A DNA stretch of 39,903 bases, taken from the NCBI GenBank assembly GCA_003164135.1, contig PLSD01000108.1, positions 1 to 39,903 on the forward strand, written 5' to 3'. Made by a program: the position numbers and the translations under genes. Below are positions 8,013 to 17,965 of this stretch, piece by piece; the first letter of the stretch is position 1; every line of letters begins with the position of its first letter. This DNA is from Acetobacteraceae bacterium (GTDB lineage Bacteria; Pseudomonadota; Alphaproteobacteria; Acetobacterales; Acetobacteraceae). The notes beneath the pieces are model-generated. The model saw only the letters and a program-made list of their open reading frames with translations, had not been told where the DNA came from and searched no databases.

Positions 8013-8807
8013 TTGACGAGAATTTTTGTCGCCGGCAATAGCCATATCACGGCGCTTGTAAGCAGCTATAAGGCGGCACCGCCGGGAGTGGAGATGGAGT
8101 TCGCGCTGTTGAATGAACAGCAATTCCAGCCGGTGATGCAAGGCGACGCTTCGGACGCCACCCTTGCCGAGCGGGTGCGCAAGGCGCGGGAGCGGCGAGG
8201 GCTCCCGCGCGGCGAAGGCGGCGATGCGTCGAACCCCACCCTCGCCTTCGCTGCGCGGGTGTTGGAGGCGCAGGCCGATCTGCATGTCTCAATGGTGGGG
8301 GGCAATGACCATTCGATCCTCGTCATGCTCAACCATTCGCGGCCTTTCGAGGTGGTGTTGCCTGAGGCGCCGGACCTGCACGTTGACCCCGAAGCCGAAT
8401 TATTGCCAGCGGGGCTTGTGAGTATTGAACTTGAGCGCAGAATCGCGCCGCATCTGAAAACACTGGCGGAGTACCGGGCCTTGGTGTCGGGGCGGCTGGT
8501 GCATATCGAATCGCCGCCACCCGTGCCCTCGGAGGCACATATCCGCAAATATCCCGGCGTGTTCCGCAGTATGATTGAGGAGCGCGGCGTCTCCCCGGCG
8601 TTGCTGCGCTATAAATTCTGGCGGTTGCATTCGCGCCTGTACCGCGAGGCCTGCGCCAGGCTGGGCGTCGAGTTTCTGAGCGTGCCGGAGAAGATGTGCG
8701 ATGGCGCGGGGATGATGATCGAAGCTGCCTGGAACCCCGACCCGACCCACGGCAATGCGCTTTATGGCGGCGCCGTGATTGCCCAATTGCTGCGGGAGGC
8801 CGCATGA
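8013..8807 (+). CDS. SGNH/GDSL-hydrolase-like protein, partner of a GSCFA protein
   Basis: A TTG start at 8013, 6 nt after AGGAGG (8001-8006), gives 264 residues beginning with a Rossmann-like strand MTRIFVAGNSHITAL. Three SGNH-superfamily blocks are present: a nucleophile block GNSH (8-11), block III GGNDH (96-100) and the catalytic DPTH (243-246). I infer an esterase or acyltransferase acting on a glycan. There is no signal peptide, so it is probably cytoplasmic. The stop overlaps the ATG of the next gene (ATGA), implying translational coupling. Oddly, residues 44-52 (GDASDATLA) recur at 70-78 (GDASNPTLA) and the DNA between is highly palindromic. I do not recognise a named family for the whole protein. 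Confidence 0.7.
   Translation: MTRIFVAGNSHITALVSSYKAAPPGVEMEFALLNEQQFQPVMQGDASDATLAERVRKARERRGLPRGEGGDASNPTLAFAARVLEAQADLHVSMVGGNDHSILVMLNHSRPFEVVLPEAPDLHVDPEAELLPAGLVSIELERRIAPHLKTLAEYRALVSGRLVHIESPPPVPSEAHIRKYPGVFRSMIEERGVSPALLRYKFWRLHSRLYREACARLGVEFLSVPEKMCDGAGMMIEAAWNPDPTHGNALYGGAVIAQLLREAA
8184..8259. repeat. Palindrome-rich in-frame element inside the SGNH gene
   Basis: Two overlapping inverted repeats lie in the coding region. GCGCGGGAG (8184-8192) pairs perfectly with CTCCCGCGC (8202-8210). The 17-mer at 8204-8220 pairs with 8243-8259 at 16 of 17 positions. The element coincides with a 26-codon partial duplication in the protein. It looks like a small palindromic insertion or a duplication that kept the frame. 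Confidence 0.6.
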
Positions 8808-9889
8808 GCTCGCCGTATAAATCGCTCCCCGGCCACTCCTTCTGGCGCCGCGCCATTGAAAGCGTGCCGCCGCCGCTGGTGAACCCGGCCGTATGTGCGC
8901 CGTTCAGCCTCTCGCCCAGCGATGCGGTGATGACCGCGGGCAGCTGCTTTGCCCAGTATATAGGAGCGATGCTGCAGGCGACGAATTTCAACTATCTGGT
9001 CACCGAGCCGGCCCACCCGATATTCCAGCCGGGGCAGGTGAAAGCGTATAATTACGGCGTGTTTTCCGCGCGCTACGGCAATGTTTACACCGCCAGGCAG
9101 CTGCGCCAGTTGCTGGAGCGCGCTTATGGCCGGTTTACGCCGCGTGAAAATATCTGGGCTGAGGCGGATGGGAGTTTTCTCGACCCGTTCCGCCCGCAAA
9201 TCCAGCCGGGCGGTTTTTTGTCGCGCCGGGAGTTTGAGCTTGACCGGCAACAACATTTTGCCGCGGTGCGCCGCGCCTTTGAGAGCCTGGACGTGCTGGT
9301 TTTTACCCTCGGGCTCACCGAGGCCTGGGTTGCCAGCGAGGATGGCGCGGTGTTCACCATCTGCCCCGGCACGTCGGGCGGGGTGTTCGACCCTGCGAAG
9401 CATGAATTCCATAATTTCACGGTGAGCGAAGTGGTGGCGGATATGTGCGCCTTTATCGACGCGCTGCGCACAGTGAATCCGCGCGCAAAACTGATCCTCA
9501 CCGTCTCGCCCGTGCCGCTGGTGGCCACCGCCCGTGCCGATACGCATGTGCTGACGGCGACCACCTATTCGAAATCGGTTTTGCGGGTGGCGGCCGAGAT
9601 GCTGACCCAATCGCGGCCAAACGTGGCCTATTTCCCGGCCTATGAGATCATCATGAGCCGTGCTTTCGACGCGGGCACCTATTTTGCGGCGGATAAGCGC
9701 AATGTCGTGAGGCCGGGGGTGGCGCATGTGATGCGTGTTTTCGCCGAGGTTTTTACTGGGATTACCGCGTCTGCCCCGCCACCAGCGCCAGCACCGGTGC
9801 CCAAGCCTGCTGGGGATGGGGCGTATATGCGGAAGATGGAGGAGCTGATGCAGGTGCATTGCGACGAGGTGGCGCTGGACCCGGGATGA
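8804..9889 (+). CDS. GSCFA-domain protein
   Basis: This 361-residue protein has the family-defining AGSCFAQYIG motif at 45-54. It is followed by the typical AYNYGVFSARYGNVYTARQL region (81-100), VFTLGLTEAW (166-175), ILTVSPVPLVAT (231-242) and a C-terminal RPGVAHVMRVF (303-313) resembling the final His block of SGNH enzymes. GSCFA proteins are SGNH-like and often sit in polysaccharide loci; their reaction is not established. The Pro/Ala-rich stretch (325-336) looks like a linker to a short C-terminal helix. Translation is coupled to the SGNH-like gene upstream by an ATGA overlap, so the two probably act together on one glycan. A terminator follows. Confidence 0.88.
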   Translation: MSSPYKSLPGHSFWRRAIESVPPPLVNPAVCAPFSLSPSDAVMTAGSCFAQYIGAMLQATNFNYLVTEPAHPIFQPGQVKAYNYGVFSARYGNVYTARQLRQLLERAYGRFTPRENIWAEADGSFLDPFRPQIQPGGFLSRREFELDRQQHFAAVRRAFESLDVLVFTLGLTEAWVASEDGAVFTICPGTSGGVFDPAKHEFHNFTVSEVVADMCAFIDALRTVNPRAKLILTVSPVPLVATARADTHVLTATTYSKSVLRVAAEMLTQSRPNVAYFPAYEIIMSRAFDAGTYFAADKRNVVRPGVAHVMRVFAEVFTGITASAPPPAPAPVPKPAGDGAYMRKMEELMQVHCDEVALDPG

Positions 9890-9969
9890 AGTGGGGCCTC
9901 GCCAGCTTTGTGTCTTGCTTGCGGGGCAAAATCGGCGTAGACGGGAAAAAAATAAAACCCGACTTTTCC

Positions 9970-9997
9970 AGGGTGGCCCTAACCGGCCGCCCTTTTT
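9970..9997 (+). terminator. Rho-independent terminator after the GSCFA gene
   Basis: A 9-bp stem AGGGTGGCC/GGCCGCCCT (one T-G pair) with loop CTAACC is followed by five Ts. It separates the SGNH/GSCFA cassette from rimP, which starts 35 nt downstream. Confidence 0.85.
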
Positions 9998-10031
9998 ATT
10001 GGTTTTTTCGTTTATTGGATTTTTGCTTGAG

Positions 10032-10556
10032 ATGACTGCTAACCGCCCGAACCATACCGGCCTTGAGGGCCGCATTGCCGAGATCATCGTCGAACCGCTG
10101 GAAGCCCAGGGGTACGAGTTGGTGCGCGTGCAGGTTATCGGCACGGAAGCGCCGACGGTGCAGATTATGGCCGACCGCGCGGATAATGCCGCCTTTAACC
10201 TTGATGACTGTACCAAGGTGAGCCATCTGCTCTCCGCCGTGCTGGACGTGGAAGACCCGATCACCTCGGCCTGGACGCTGGAGGTCAGTTCCGCGGGGAT
10301 TGACCGGCCGCTGACCCGGACCAAGGATTTTGTCCGCTACGCCGGGTTTGAGGCGAAAATCGAGCTGAATTTCCCCGGTCCCGGCAGCCGCAAGCGCTTT
10401 ACCGGCGTGCTGGTGGGCGCGGATGAAGAGACTGTGCAGTTGAAGGTCGAAAAGGGTGAGGTGTTGAGCCTTAAGCGCGCCGACTTTAAAAAAGCCAAGC
10501 TGATTCTGACGGACGCACTGATCGCGTTTTCCGTGCCGGAAGGCCCCGAGCAGTGA
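10032..10556 (+). CDS. rimP: Ribosome maturation factor RimP
   Basis: This 174-residue protein assists 30S subunit maturation. The RimP N-terminal domain reads GLEGRIAEIIVEPLEAQGYELV and includes the characteristic LEVSSAGIDRPLTRTKDF (about 82-99). The C-terminal Sm-like domain follows (GSRKRFTGVLVGADEETVQL). The ATG start lies just after the upstream terminator. It is the first gene of the rimP-nusA-ylxR-infB-rbfA operon; the promoter must lie between or within the short stretch after the previous terminator, or upstream of it. The position before nusA is the standard one in proteobacteria. Confidence 0.95.
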   Translation: MTANRPNHTGLEGRIAEIIVEPLEAQGYELVRVQVIGTEAPTVQIMADRADNAAFNLDDCTKVSHLLSAVLDVEDPITSAWTLEVSSAGIDRPLTRTKDFVRYAGFEAKIELNFPGPGSRKRFTGVLVGADEETVQLKVEKGEVLSLKRADFKKAKLILTDALIAFSVPEGPEQ

Positions 10557-10611
10557 CGGGTGCAGTGACGCAAGACATGACACGTAAATTATACACAACT
10601 GGAGACTGACG

Positions 10612-12126
<1,515 letters not shown>

Positions 12127-12749
12127 ACCTGACATAGAAGACGCCGAGGACGAGGCGCCGGAGCGCGGACCGCTCCGGCGCTGCCTGGTCAAACGCGAGA
12201 GTTTTGCTCGTGAGGCCATGTTGCGTTTCGTGGTGGGGCCCGAGCGGCAGTTGGTGTTCGATGTTGGCGCAACCCTGCCTGGGCGCGGACTATGGTTGAG
12301 TGCGGACCGGGATGTGATAGAGACGGCGCTGAAACGTGGCGTGTTTCCCCGGGCGGCAAAGCAGCAGCTGGTGGTGGCGCCGGACTTGGCCGCGCAGGTG
12401 GAAGCGGCGTTGATACAGCGGATTTTCGACCTGGCGGGGCTGGCGCGGCGCAGCGGTGCCGCGATTTCGGGTTTTGAGAAGGCCCGCGACTGGTTGACCA
12501 CCGGCAAGGCCGGGCTGGTGATGCAGGCGGTGGACGGAAGTGTTGAGGAGCGGGCGCGATTTGTTGGCGGCCGTGACGTGCCTGTGGTGGCGGTGTTTTC
12601 CGGCGCCAGACTGGGAAAAATTTTTGGACGCGAGCAGGCGGTGCATGTGGTAATTGCGCCCGGCAGGCTGGCGAAAATGATTGAAATTGAGGCGGGCCGC
12701 TTCGCAGGTGTTGCGGGCGGCGTTTTAAGAGGGCAGTAGTGCCCAATCA

Positions 12750-12769
12750 GGCCGGCAGAAATGTCGGCC
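12750..12769 (+). other. Intercistronic GNRA-capped hairpin before infB
   Basis: GGCCGGCA and TGTCGGCC pair over 8 bp (one G-T) around a GAAA loop, between the ylxR stop and the infB start. There is no T run, so it is not a simple terminator. It may be an RNA processing or stability element. An upstream ATG (12761) overlaps its loop, which argues against that ATG being the infB start. Confidence 0.5.
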
Positions 12770-12796
12770 GCGACTGTTGAATGGACCGGATTACGC

Positions 12797-15493
12797 ATGA
12801 CTGACGGCAACGACCAGACTGAAACCAAAGGCAGGCTTTCGCTGCGCCCGGCTGCGCGCGCTGATGCGGGGCATACGGTCGACGCCGGATCGGTGCGGCA
12901 GAGCTTCTCGCATGGCCGGTCTAAAGTGGTGCAGGTTGAGGTGCGCAAGAAGCGTGGCCTGGGTGCGGCGCCAGCACCTGCGGCCCCGGCGGCACCGGTG
13001 CCGACCCTGACATTGAACAAGCCGCCGGCCGAGCGCCCGGTAGCCGCCAGCCCGGCGCCCGCAGCCGCCGCTCCCGCGGCACCCGCGCCGCAGCAGCCCC
13101 GGCCGCGCCCCGGCACCGCGCCGCGCGCGCTCACCGCCTCCGAGCAGGCGACCCGCCAGCGCGTGCTGGCCGAACAGCAACGTATTGCCGCCCTGCGCGA
13201 GGCCGAGCGCCGCGAGCAGGAGAAGATTTCCATTCTCTCCGCCGCCGAGGAAGCCCGCCGCCGCGAGGAAGAAGCCCTGCGCGAGCCCGAGCCCGCCCCG
13301 GTTGAGCCGGAAGCCGAGCCCGAGGCCGCCGCGCCGGTTGAGACCGTTGCGGGTGAAACTGTTGCACCCAAGCCCGCCGCCCCGGTTGTGGCTGGCGCCG
13401 CCCCGGCCCGCCCGGCCCCGGCGAAACCCGCCGTGCCTGGCCGCGAGACATTGCAGCTGAAACCAGGCGGGCGCCCCGGTGTGCGCGCCGATGAGGAAGA
13501 CGAAGCCCCGCGCGGCGTGAAGCGCCCGAGCGTTGGCCCGGCACCCAAGCGCGGCGTGCCCGTGGTGGCGCCGAAGAAAATTGGCGACGACCGCCGCCGC
13601 GCCGGCAAGATCGACGTGATGGCCGCGATCGAGGGTGAGGACGAGAAGGTGCGTTCGCTCGCCTCCGTGCGCCGCCAGCGTGAGCGTGAACGCCGCCAGG
13701 CCGAGCTGGAACTGCTGCGCGCCGATGGCGTGAAAGTGGTGCGCGACGTGATTCTGCCGGAGACGATTACCGTGCAGGAACTGGCCAACCGTATGGCCGC
13801 GCGCGGCAACGAGGTTGTGCGCGCCCTGATGAAGATGGGCGTGATGGCGAACATCACCCAGGTGATTGACGCCGATACCGCCGAGCTGGTGGTGGCCGAG
13901 TTTGGCCACAAGGCGCGCCGGGTTTCCGACGCCGACGTGGAAGTGGGCCTGGAAGGCGAGGAAGATACCGACACCGAGCTGCTGCCGCGCCCGCCGGTTG
14001 TCACCATCATGGGCCATGTCGACCACGGCAAAACCAGCCTGCTTGACGCGCTCCGTCACACGGACGTCGCGGCGGGTGAAGCCGGTGGGATCACCCAGCA
14101 TATCGGCGCGTACATGGTTAAATTGCCTTCGGGCGCGCAGATCACCTTCCTCGACACACCGGGCCATGAGGCGTTTACCGCCATGCGCGCGCGCGGCGCC
14201 GGGGTGACCGATATCGTGGTGCTGGTGGTGGCCGCCGATGACGGCGTGATGCCGCAGACCATTGAGGCGATCAAACACGCGAAAGCGGCGGATGTGCCGA
14301 TTATCGTGGCGATCAACAAGATCGACCGCCATGGCGCGGACGCCAACCGCGTGCGCCAGGAACTGCTGCAATACGATTTGGTGGTGGAAGACATGGGCGG
14401 CGAGACCCAGGATGTGGAAGTCTCGGCGCTGAAGAAGCTCGGGCTGGACAAGCTTGAGGAAGCCATTCTGCTGCAGGCCGAAGTGCTGGAACTGCGCGCC
14501 AACCCGAACCGTTCGGCCGAGGGCGCGGTGATTGAAAGCCGCCTCGACCGTGGCCGTGGCCCGGTGGCGACCGTGCTGGTGCAAAAAGGTACGCTGCATG
14601 CGGGGGACATCGTGGTCGCCGGCGCGCAGTGGGGCCGCGTGCGCGCCATGCAGGACGACAAGGGCAAGGCCGTGAAGGAAGCAACACCTTCCACGCCGGT
14701 CGAAATTCTGGGCCTGTCCGCGGCGCCGATTGCCGGCGAGCCGTTCGTGGTGGTGGAAAGCGACGTGCGGGCGCGTGAGATTGTGGAATACCGCCAGCAG
14801 AAGCTGCGTGAGCGCTCCAATGCCAGCGCCACCGCGGCGCGCGGCACGATGGAGGAAATGCTGGCGCGGATTCAGGCCGGTGCGCAGAAGGAAGTGGCCC
14901 TCGTGGTCAAGGCCGATGTGCAGGGTTCCGCCGAGGCGATCTCCGTGGTGGTCACGAAAGTCGGCAACGAGGAAGTGCGCGTGCGCGTGCTGTATTCGGG
15001 CGTTGGCCAGATCACCGAAAGCGATGTGCAGCTGGCGAAGGCGTCCGACGCCATCGTGGTCGGCTTCAACGTGCGTGCGAATACGCAGGCGCGCGAGCTG
15101 GCGCACCGCGACGGCGTGGATATCCGCTACTACTCGATCATCTACGAAGTGGCTGATGACATCGAGAAGCTGGTGAAAGGCAAGCTGGCGCCGGTGCATC
15201 GCGAGAAATTCCTCGGCTATGCGGAAATCCGCCAGGTGTTCAACATTACCAAGACCGGCAAGGTCGCGGGTTGTTACGTCACCGAGGGTGTGGTCAAGCG
15301 CGGCTGTGGCGTGCGGCTGTTGCGCGACAACGTGGTGATCCATCAGGGCGATCTCTCGCAGCTCAAGCGCTTCAAGGACGACGTGAAGGAAGTGGCGCGC
15401 GGTTATGAGTGCGGCCTGTCCTTCGCCGGGTTCCAGGATCTGCGCGAGGGCGACGTGGTGGAATGCTATGAAACCGAAATCGTCGCTCCGTAA
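12797..15493 (+). CDS. infB: Translation initiation factor IF-2
   Basis: This 898-residue GTPase positions initiator tRNA on the ribosome. It has an IF2-associated N-terminus ([11 protein letters not shown], then [14 protein letters not shown]), a long Ala/Pro/Glu-rich linker (about 60-290), the IF2_N domain ([17 protein letters not shown]) and the G domain. The G domain carries GHVDHGKTS (about residue 407), DTPGHEAF (about 452) and NKID (about 506). Domains II, III and IV follow, ending in [12 protein letters not shown]. The start at 12797 gives MTDGNDQTE, like other alphaproteobacterial IF2 proteins; an ATG at 12761 would add 12 residues. Its stop codon falls in the first unit of a 27-bp tandem repeat shared with rbfA. 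Confidence 0.97.
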   Translation: MTDGNDQTETKGRLSLRPAARADAGHTVDAGSVRQSFSHGRSKVVQVEVRKKRGLGAAPAPAAPAAPVPTLTLNKPPAERPVAASPAPAAAAPAAPAPQQPRPRPGTAPRALTASEQATRQRVLAEQQRIAALREAERREQEKISILSAAEEARRREEEALREPEPAPVEPEAEPEAAAPVETVAGETVAPKPAAPVVAGAAPARPAPAKPAVPGRETLQLKPGGRPGVRADEEDEAPRGVKRPSVGPAPKRGVPVVAPKKIGDDRRRAGKIDVMAAIEGEDEKVRSLASVRRQRERERRQAELELLRADGVKVVRDVILPETITVQELANRMAARGNEVVRALMKMGVMANITQVIDADTAELVVAEFGHKARRVSDADVEVGLEGEEDTDTELLPRPPVVTIMGHVDHGKTSLLDALRHTDVAAGEAGGITQHIGAYMVKLPSGAQITFLDTPGHEAFTAMRARGAGVTDIVVLVVAADDGVMPQTIEAIKHAKAADVPIIVAINKIDRHGADANRVRQELLQYDLVVEDMGGETQDVEVSALKKLGLDKLEEAILLQAEVLELRANPNRSAEGAVIESRLDRGRGPVATVLVQKGTLHAGDIVVAGAQWGRVRAMQDDKGKAVKEATPSTPVEILGLSAAPIAGEPFVVVESDVRAREIVEYRQQKLRERSNASATAARGTMEEMLARIQAGAQKEVALVVKADVQGSAEAISVVVTKVGNEEVRVRVLYSGVGQITESDVQLAKASDAIVVGFNVRANTQARELAHRDGVDIRYYSIIYEVADDIEKLVKGKLAPVHREKFLGYAEIRQVFNITKTGKVAGCYVTEGVVKRGCGVRLLRDNVVIHQGDLSQLKRFKDDVKEVARGYECGLSFAGFQDLREGDVVECYETEIVAP

Positions 15494-15971
15494 GGGAGCG
15501 CCAGAACAAGGGCTCCGTAAGGGAGCGCCAGAGCGAGAGTTCCGTAGCAAAGCGTCTGGGGGATCATCCCGTAAGGGGCCGTCTCAGCGGCAGCTTCGGG
15601 TCGGGGAGGAAATCCGCCATGCGCTGGCGGAGATTTTCTTGCGCACCGAGTTCCACGAGAAGACTCTGGCCAAAGCGCATCTCACGATCTCGGAAGTGCG
15701 CATGTCGCCGGATTTGAAGCATGCGACGGTGTTTATTACCCAGCTGGGCAATAAGGACATTACGCCGCTGCTGCCGTCGCTGAAGCGCGTGGCGCCGTTT
15801 TTGCGGGCGCAGATCGGGCCGAAGCTGGGGCTGCGCGTGACGCCGGATTTGAAATTCCTGGCCGATGAGGCGCTGGAAGAGGCGACGCGGATTAACAAGT
15901 TACTGCATAAGCCGGAAGTGGCGCGGGATTTGGCGGCTGAACCGGCTCCGGCGCCGGATCTGGAAGAGTAA
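15468..15971 (+). CDS. rbfA: Ribosome-binding factor A with repeat-derived N-terminal extension
   Basis: RbfA binds the 30S subunit and helps 16S rRNA 5'-end maturation. The core begins at [18 protein letters not shown] (about residue 40) and continues through [33 protein letters not shown] and [10 protein letters not shown]. The ATG at 15468 gives 167 residues and overlaps infB by 26 nt. The first ~40 residues are an Arg/Lys-rich extension built from four 9-residue units ([36 protein letters not shown]). They match the 27-bp DNA repeat exactly in phase. A typical RbfA lacks this extension. It is the last gene of the operon, followed by a terminator; truB and rpsO do not follow. Confidence 0.93.
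   Translation: MKPKSSLRKGAPEQGLRKGAPEREFRSKASGGSSRKGPSQRQLRVGEEIRHALAEIFLRTEFHEKTLAKAHLTISEVRMSPDLKHATVFITQLGNKDITPLLPSLKRVAPFLRAQIGPKLGLRVTPDLKFLADEALEEATRINKLLHKPEVARDLAAEPAPAPDLEE
15485..15592 (+). repeat. Four tandem 27-bp units at the infB/rbfA junction
   Basis: The units are 15485-15511, 15512-15538, 15539-15565 and 15566-15592. Units 1 and 2 are identical over their first 21 nt and match at 24 of 27 positions; units 3 and 4 are diverged. Each contains a stop codon (TAA, TAA, TAG, TAA) in the infB frame and is open in the rbfA frame. Units 1 and 2 each hold a GCTCC/GGAGC hairpin. Confidence 0.85.
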
Positions 15972-15989
15972 TCCGGCCTTAATCGTCCT

Positions 15990-16015
15990 ACCCGCGAAAG
16001 CGGGTATCTTTTTTT
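15990..16015 (+). terminator. Rho-independent terminator after rbfA
   Basis: ACCCGC-GAAA-GCGGGT, a 6-bp stem with a GNRA loop, is followed by ATC and seven Ts. It ends the rimP-rbfA operon. Confidence 0.85.
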
Positions 16016-16054
16016 ACCGGACCAGATGATCGTGGGCATAACGGGGTTGTGTGA

Positions 16055-17029
16055 ATGACCGAAATTCTGCACCCAACCGGCCGTGACATTGCCCACGCCG
16101 CGGCGCTGCTGGCGGCGGGAGAATTGGTCGCATTTGGCACCGAGACGGTTTACGGGCTGGGGGCTGATGCGCGGAATGCGCAGGCTGTGGCCAAAATATA
16201 TGCTGCCAAGGGGCGGCCAAGTTTCAATCCGTTGATCTGCCATTATGCGCGTGCGGCGGCCGCGTTCGAGCATGTTGTCCCGAATGCCATGGCGGAAAAA
16301 CTGGCGGCAAAATTCTGGCCGGGGCCGCTGACGCTCGTGTTGCCGCGCGCGGAAAATTGCCCGGTGTCGCTGCTGGCGGGGGCGGGGTTGGAGACGCTGG
16401 CGGTGCGGGTGCCGGCGCATCCGGTGGCGTTGCAACTGCTACAGGCGTTTGGCGGGCCGGTGGCGGCGCCTTCGGCCAATCGTTCGGGTGGCATCAGCCC
16501 GACCACGGCGGCGCATGTGCTGGCGGGGTTGGGCGGGAAAATCGCGGCGGTTATCGATTCCGGGCCTTGTGACGTTGGGCTGGAGTCCACGGTGCTTGAC
16601 CTTTCCGGCCCTACCCCAACCCTGCTCCGCCCTGGCGGGGTGAGTGTGGAGGCGTTGGAGGCGGTCATTGGGCCGGTGCAAATGGGTGCGCCGATTACGG
16701 CGGGGCACACATTGGCCTCGCCGGGAATGCTGGCCTCGCATTATGCGCCCAATTTGCCGGTGCGTCTCAACGCGGCCACGGTGGCGGAGGACGAGGCGCT
16801 GCTGGCGTTCGGGCCGCCATTGCCCGGCGCGAAATTCCAGATTCAGCTCTCGGAGGGTAAAAACCTGACCGAGGCGGCGGCGAAATTGTTTGAGGCTTTG
16901 CATGAGTTGGACGCCCAGGCGCCAAAATTCGGCCTCGCCCGCATTGCTGTCATGCCCATTCCCAACACCGGCCTCGGCCGCGCGATTAATGACAGGCTTG
17001 GCCGGGCGGCGGCTCCGCGCGACTTCTGA
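16055..17029 (+). CDS. sua5: L-threonylcarbamoyladenylate synthase, Sua5 type
   Basis: This 324-residue enzyme uses threonine, bicarbonate and ATP to form threonylcarbamoyl-AMP for the t6A37 modification of ANN-decoding tRNAs. The YrdC-like domain spans about 1-205: LVAFGTETVYGLGADA (24-39), KIYAAKGRPSFNPLICHY (46-63, the KxR-SxN motif), PSANRSGGISPTTAAHV (about 140-156), and LESTVLDLSG with LLRPGGVS near 180-200. A linker and a small Sua5 domain with SPGMLASHYAP (about 222-232) complete the long Sua5 form, as opposed to short TsaC. It has its own unit after the rbfA terminator and converges with the Nudix gene. Confidence 0.95.
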   Translation: MTEILHPTGRDIAHAAALLAAGELVAFGTETVYGLGADARNAQAVAKIYAAKGRPSFNPLICHYARAAAAFEHVVPNAMAEKLAAKFWPGPLTLVLPRAENCPVSLLAGAGLETLAVRVPAHPVALQLLQAFGGPVAAPSANRSGGISPTTAAHVLAGLGGKIAAVIDSGPCDVGLESTVLDLSGPTPTLLRPGGVSVEALEAVIGPVQMGAPITAGHTLASPGMLASHYAPNLPVRLNAATVAEDEALLAFGPPLPGAKFQIQLSEGKNLTEAAAKLFEALHELDAQAPKFGLARIAVMPIPNTGLGRAINDRLGRAAAPRDF

Positions 17030-17037
17030 AACAGTCT

Positions 17038-17868
17038 CTAAGCGTTCAACGCTGCCCTTAGCCGTGCAACGGCATCACCCTCGATCAGGCCAAAGCGGAT
17101 CAGCAGGTCGATGAGCACCAGATTGACGTTGAATTTGAAGTTGTCGGTGGTGGAGACCACTTCCAGCACTTGTGTCAGTGGCCAGAGCGCGAAGCTTTCG
17201 ACCTCGCCGTCGGCCGGGCTTGGCACAAAGGACTCCGGCAGTTCGAGGTCGTAGACGTAGATCACGTCGCGGCGCAGGCCCTCGGGGCGCTCCATATTGT
17301 AGCTGAAGCGGGCAACCTGGCGGGCTTGCGCGGCGAGGCTGGAGGGCAAGGCGGCTTCTTCCTCGGACTCCTTGATGATGGTCTCGAAGGGCGTGTGCCC
17401 GGCGGCGACACCGCCGGCGACGAGGTTGTCGAATTTGCCGGGGTCGAGTTTTTTGTCGGCGGCGCGTTTGGCGATCCACAAATGCCAGCCGTCCGGCCGG
17501 CGGACCAGGCCGTTGAGGTGCGCGCCGACGCCGATGACGCCGAAGCTGGGCAGGGCGCCGCGGTCCAGGGTTGTGAGCACCGCGCCGTCCGGTGTCTCGC
17601 GGACGTCGAATTGTTCGGCGCGGAACGGCAGGCCCGCCACGTGGGCGATGCTGTTCAGCGAGGATAGTGCCTCGGGTGCCAGGAACACGCCGGTTTCGGT
17701 GATCTGTATGGCCTCGCTGGCGGCGGCCAGCCGGGCGGCGAATTCCGGCTTTACGTAGCCAATGTGGTGCGCGCCGGACCAGAACGGCAGGCGCGGGCCG
17801 GGGAGCACCGCCGAATGGCAGGCAGCGATGTGCGAGAGGAGCTTTGCAATTTGCGTATCAGATGCCAT
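17038..17868 (-). CDS. Nudix hydrolase with DUF4743 N-terminal domain
   Basis: A start at 17868 gives 276 residues (MASDTQIAKLLSHI). The N-terminal ~110 residues look like DUF4743, the domain preceding Nudix in thiamine-pyrophosphokinase-related proteins of fungi and plants. The Nudix box is at 152-174: GGVAAGHTPFETIIKESEEE. The Glu of GxxxxxE is His (GH), Arg is Lys, and the EExxG Gly is Ala; the metal-binding ESEEE glutamates remain. In yeast relatives the substrates are damaged thiamine diphosphate forms, but here the substrate is unknown. The promoter region is shared divergently with the ABC exporter. Longer starts at 17880 and 18042 are possible but would run toward or into the divergent gene. 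Confidence 0.85.
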   Translation of the reverse strand: MASDTQIAKLLSHIAACHSAVLPGPRLPFWSGAHHIGYVKPEFAARLAAASEAIQITETGVFLAPEALSSLNSIAHVAGLPFRAEQFDVRETPDGAVLTTLDRGALPSFGVIGVGAHLNGLVRRPDGWHLWIAKRAADKKLDPGKFDNLVAGGVAAGHTPFETIIKESEEEAALPSSLAAQARQVARFSYNMERPEGLRRDVIYVYDLELPESFVPSPADGEVESFALWPLTQVLEVVSTTDNFKFNVNLVLIDLLIRFGLIEGDAVARLRAALNA

Positions 17869-17965
17869 GTGCGGTGACATGACCCGTAACGCAGCCCGTG
17901 CCAACCCCCATCTTGCTCCAGCCCCCGGCAGCCCGAAGGCGCCGCAAGGAGGATGGTCCACCGTT

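Noticed and set aside
6429..8285. Long open frame (about 618 codons) antisense to glnA
   Set aside because: The sense strand encodes a full glutamine synthetase; the antisense product is low-complexity and has no recognisable domain.
13000..13450. Repetitive Pro/Ala/Glu-coding DNA in infB
   Set aside because: This is the normal disordered linker of IF2 and not a separate repeat element.
12791..15550. Long open frame (about 919 codons) antisense to infB
   Set aside because: It mirrors infB exactly, is His/Arg/Gly-rich with no domain pattern, and arises from GC-rich codon use on the sense strand.
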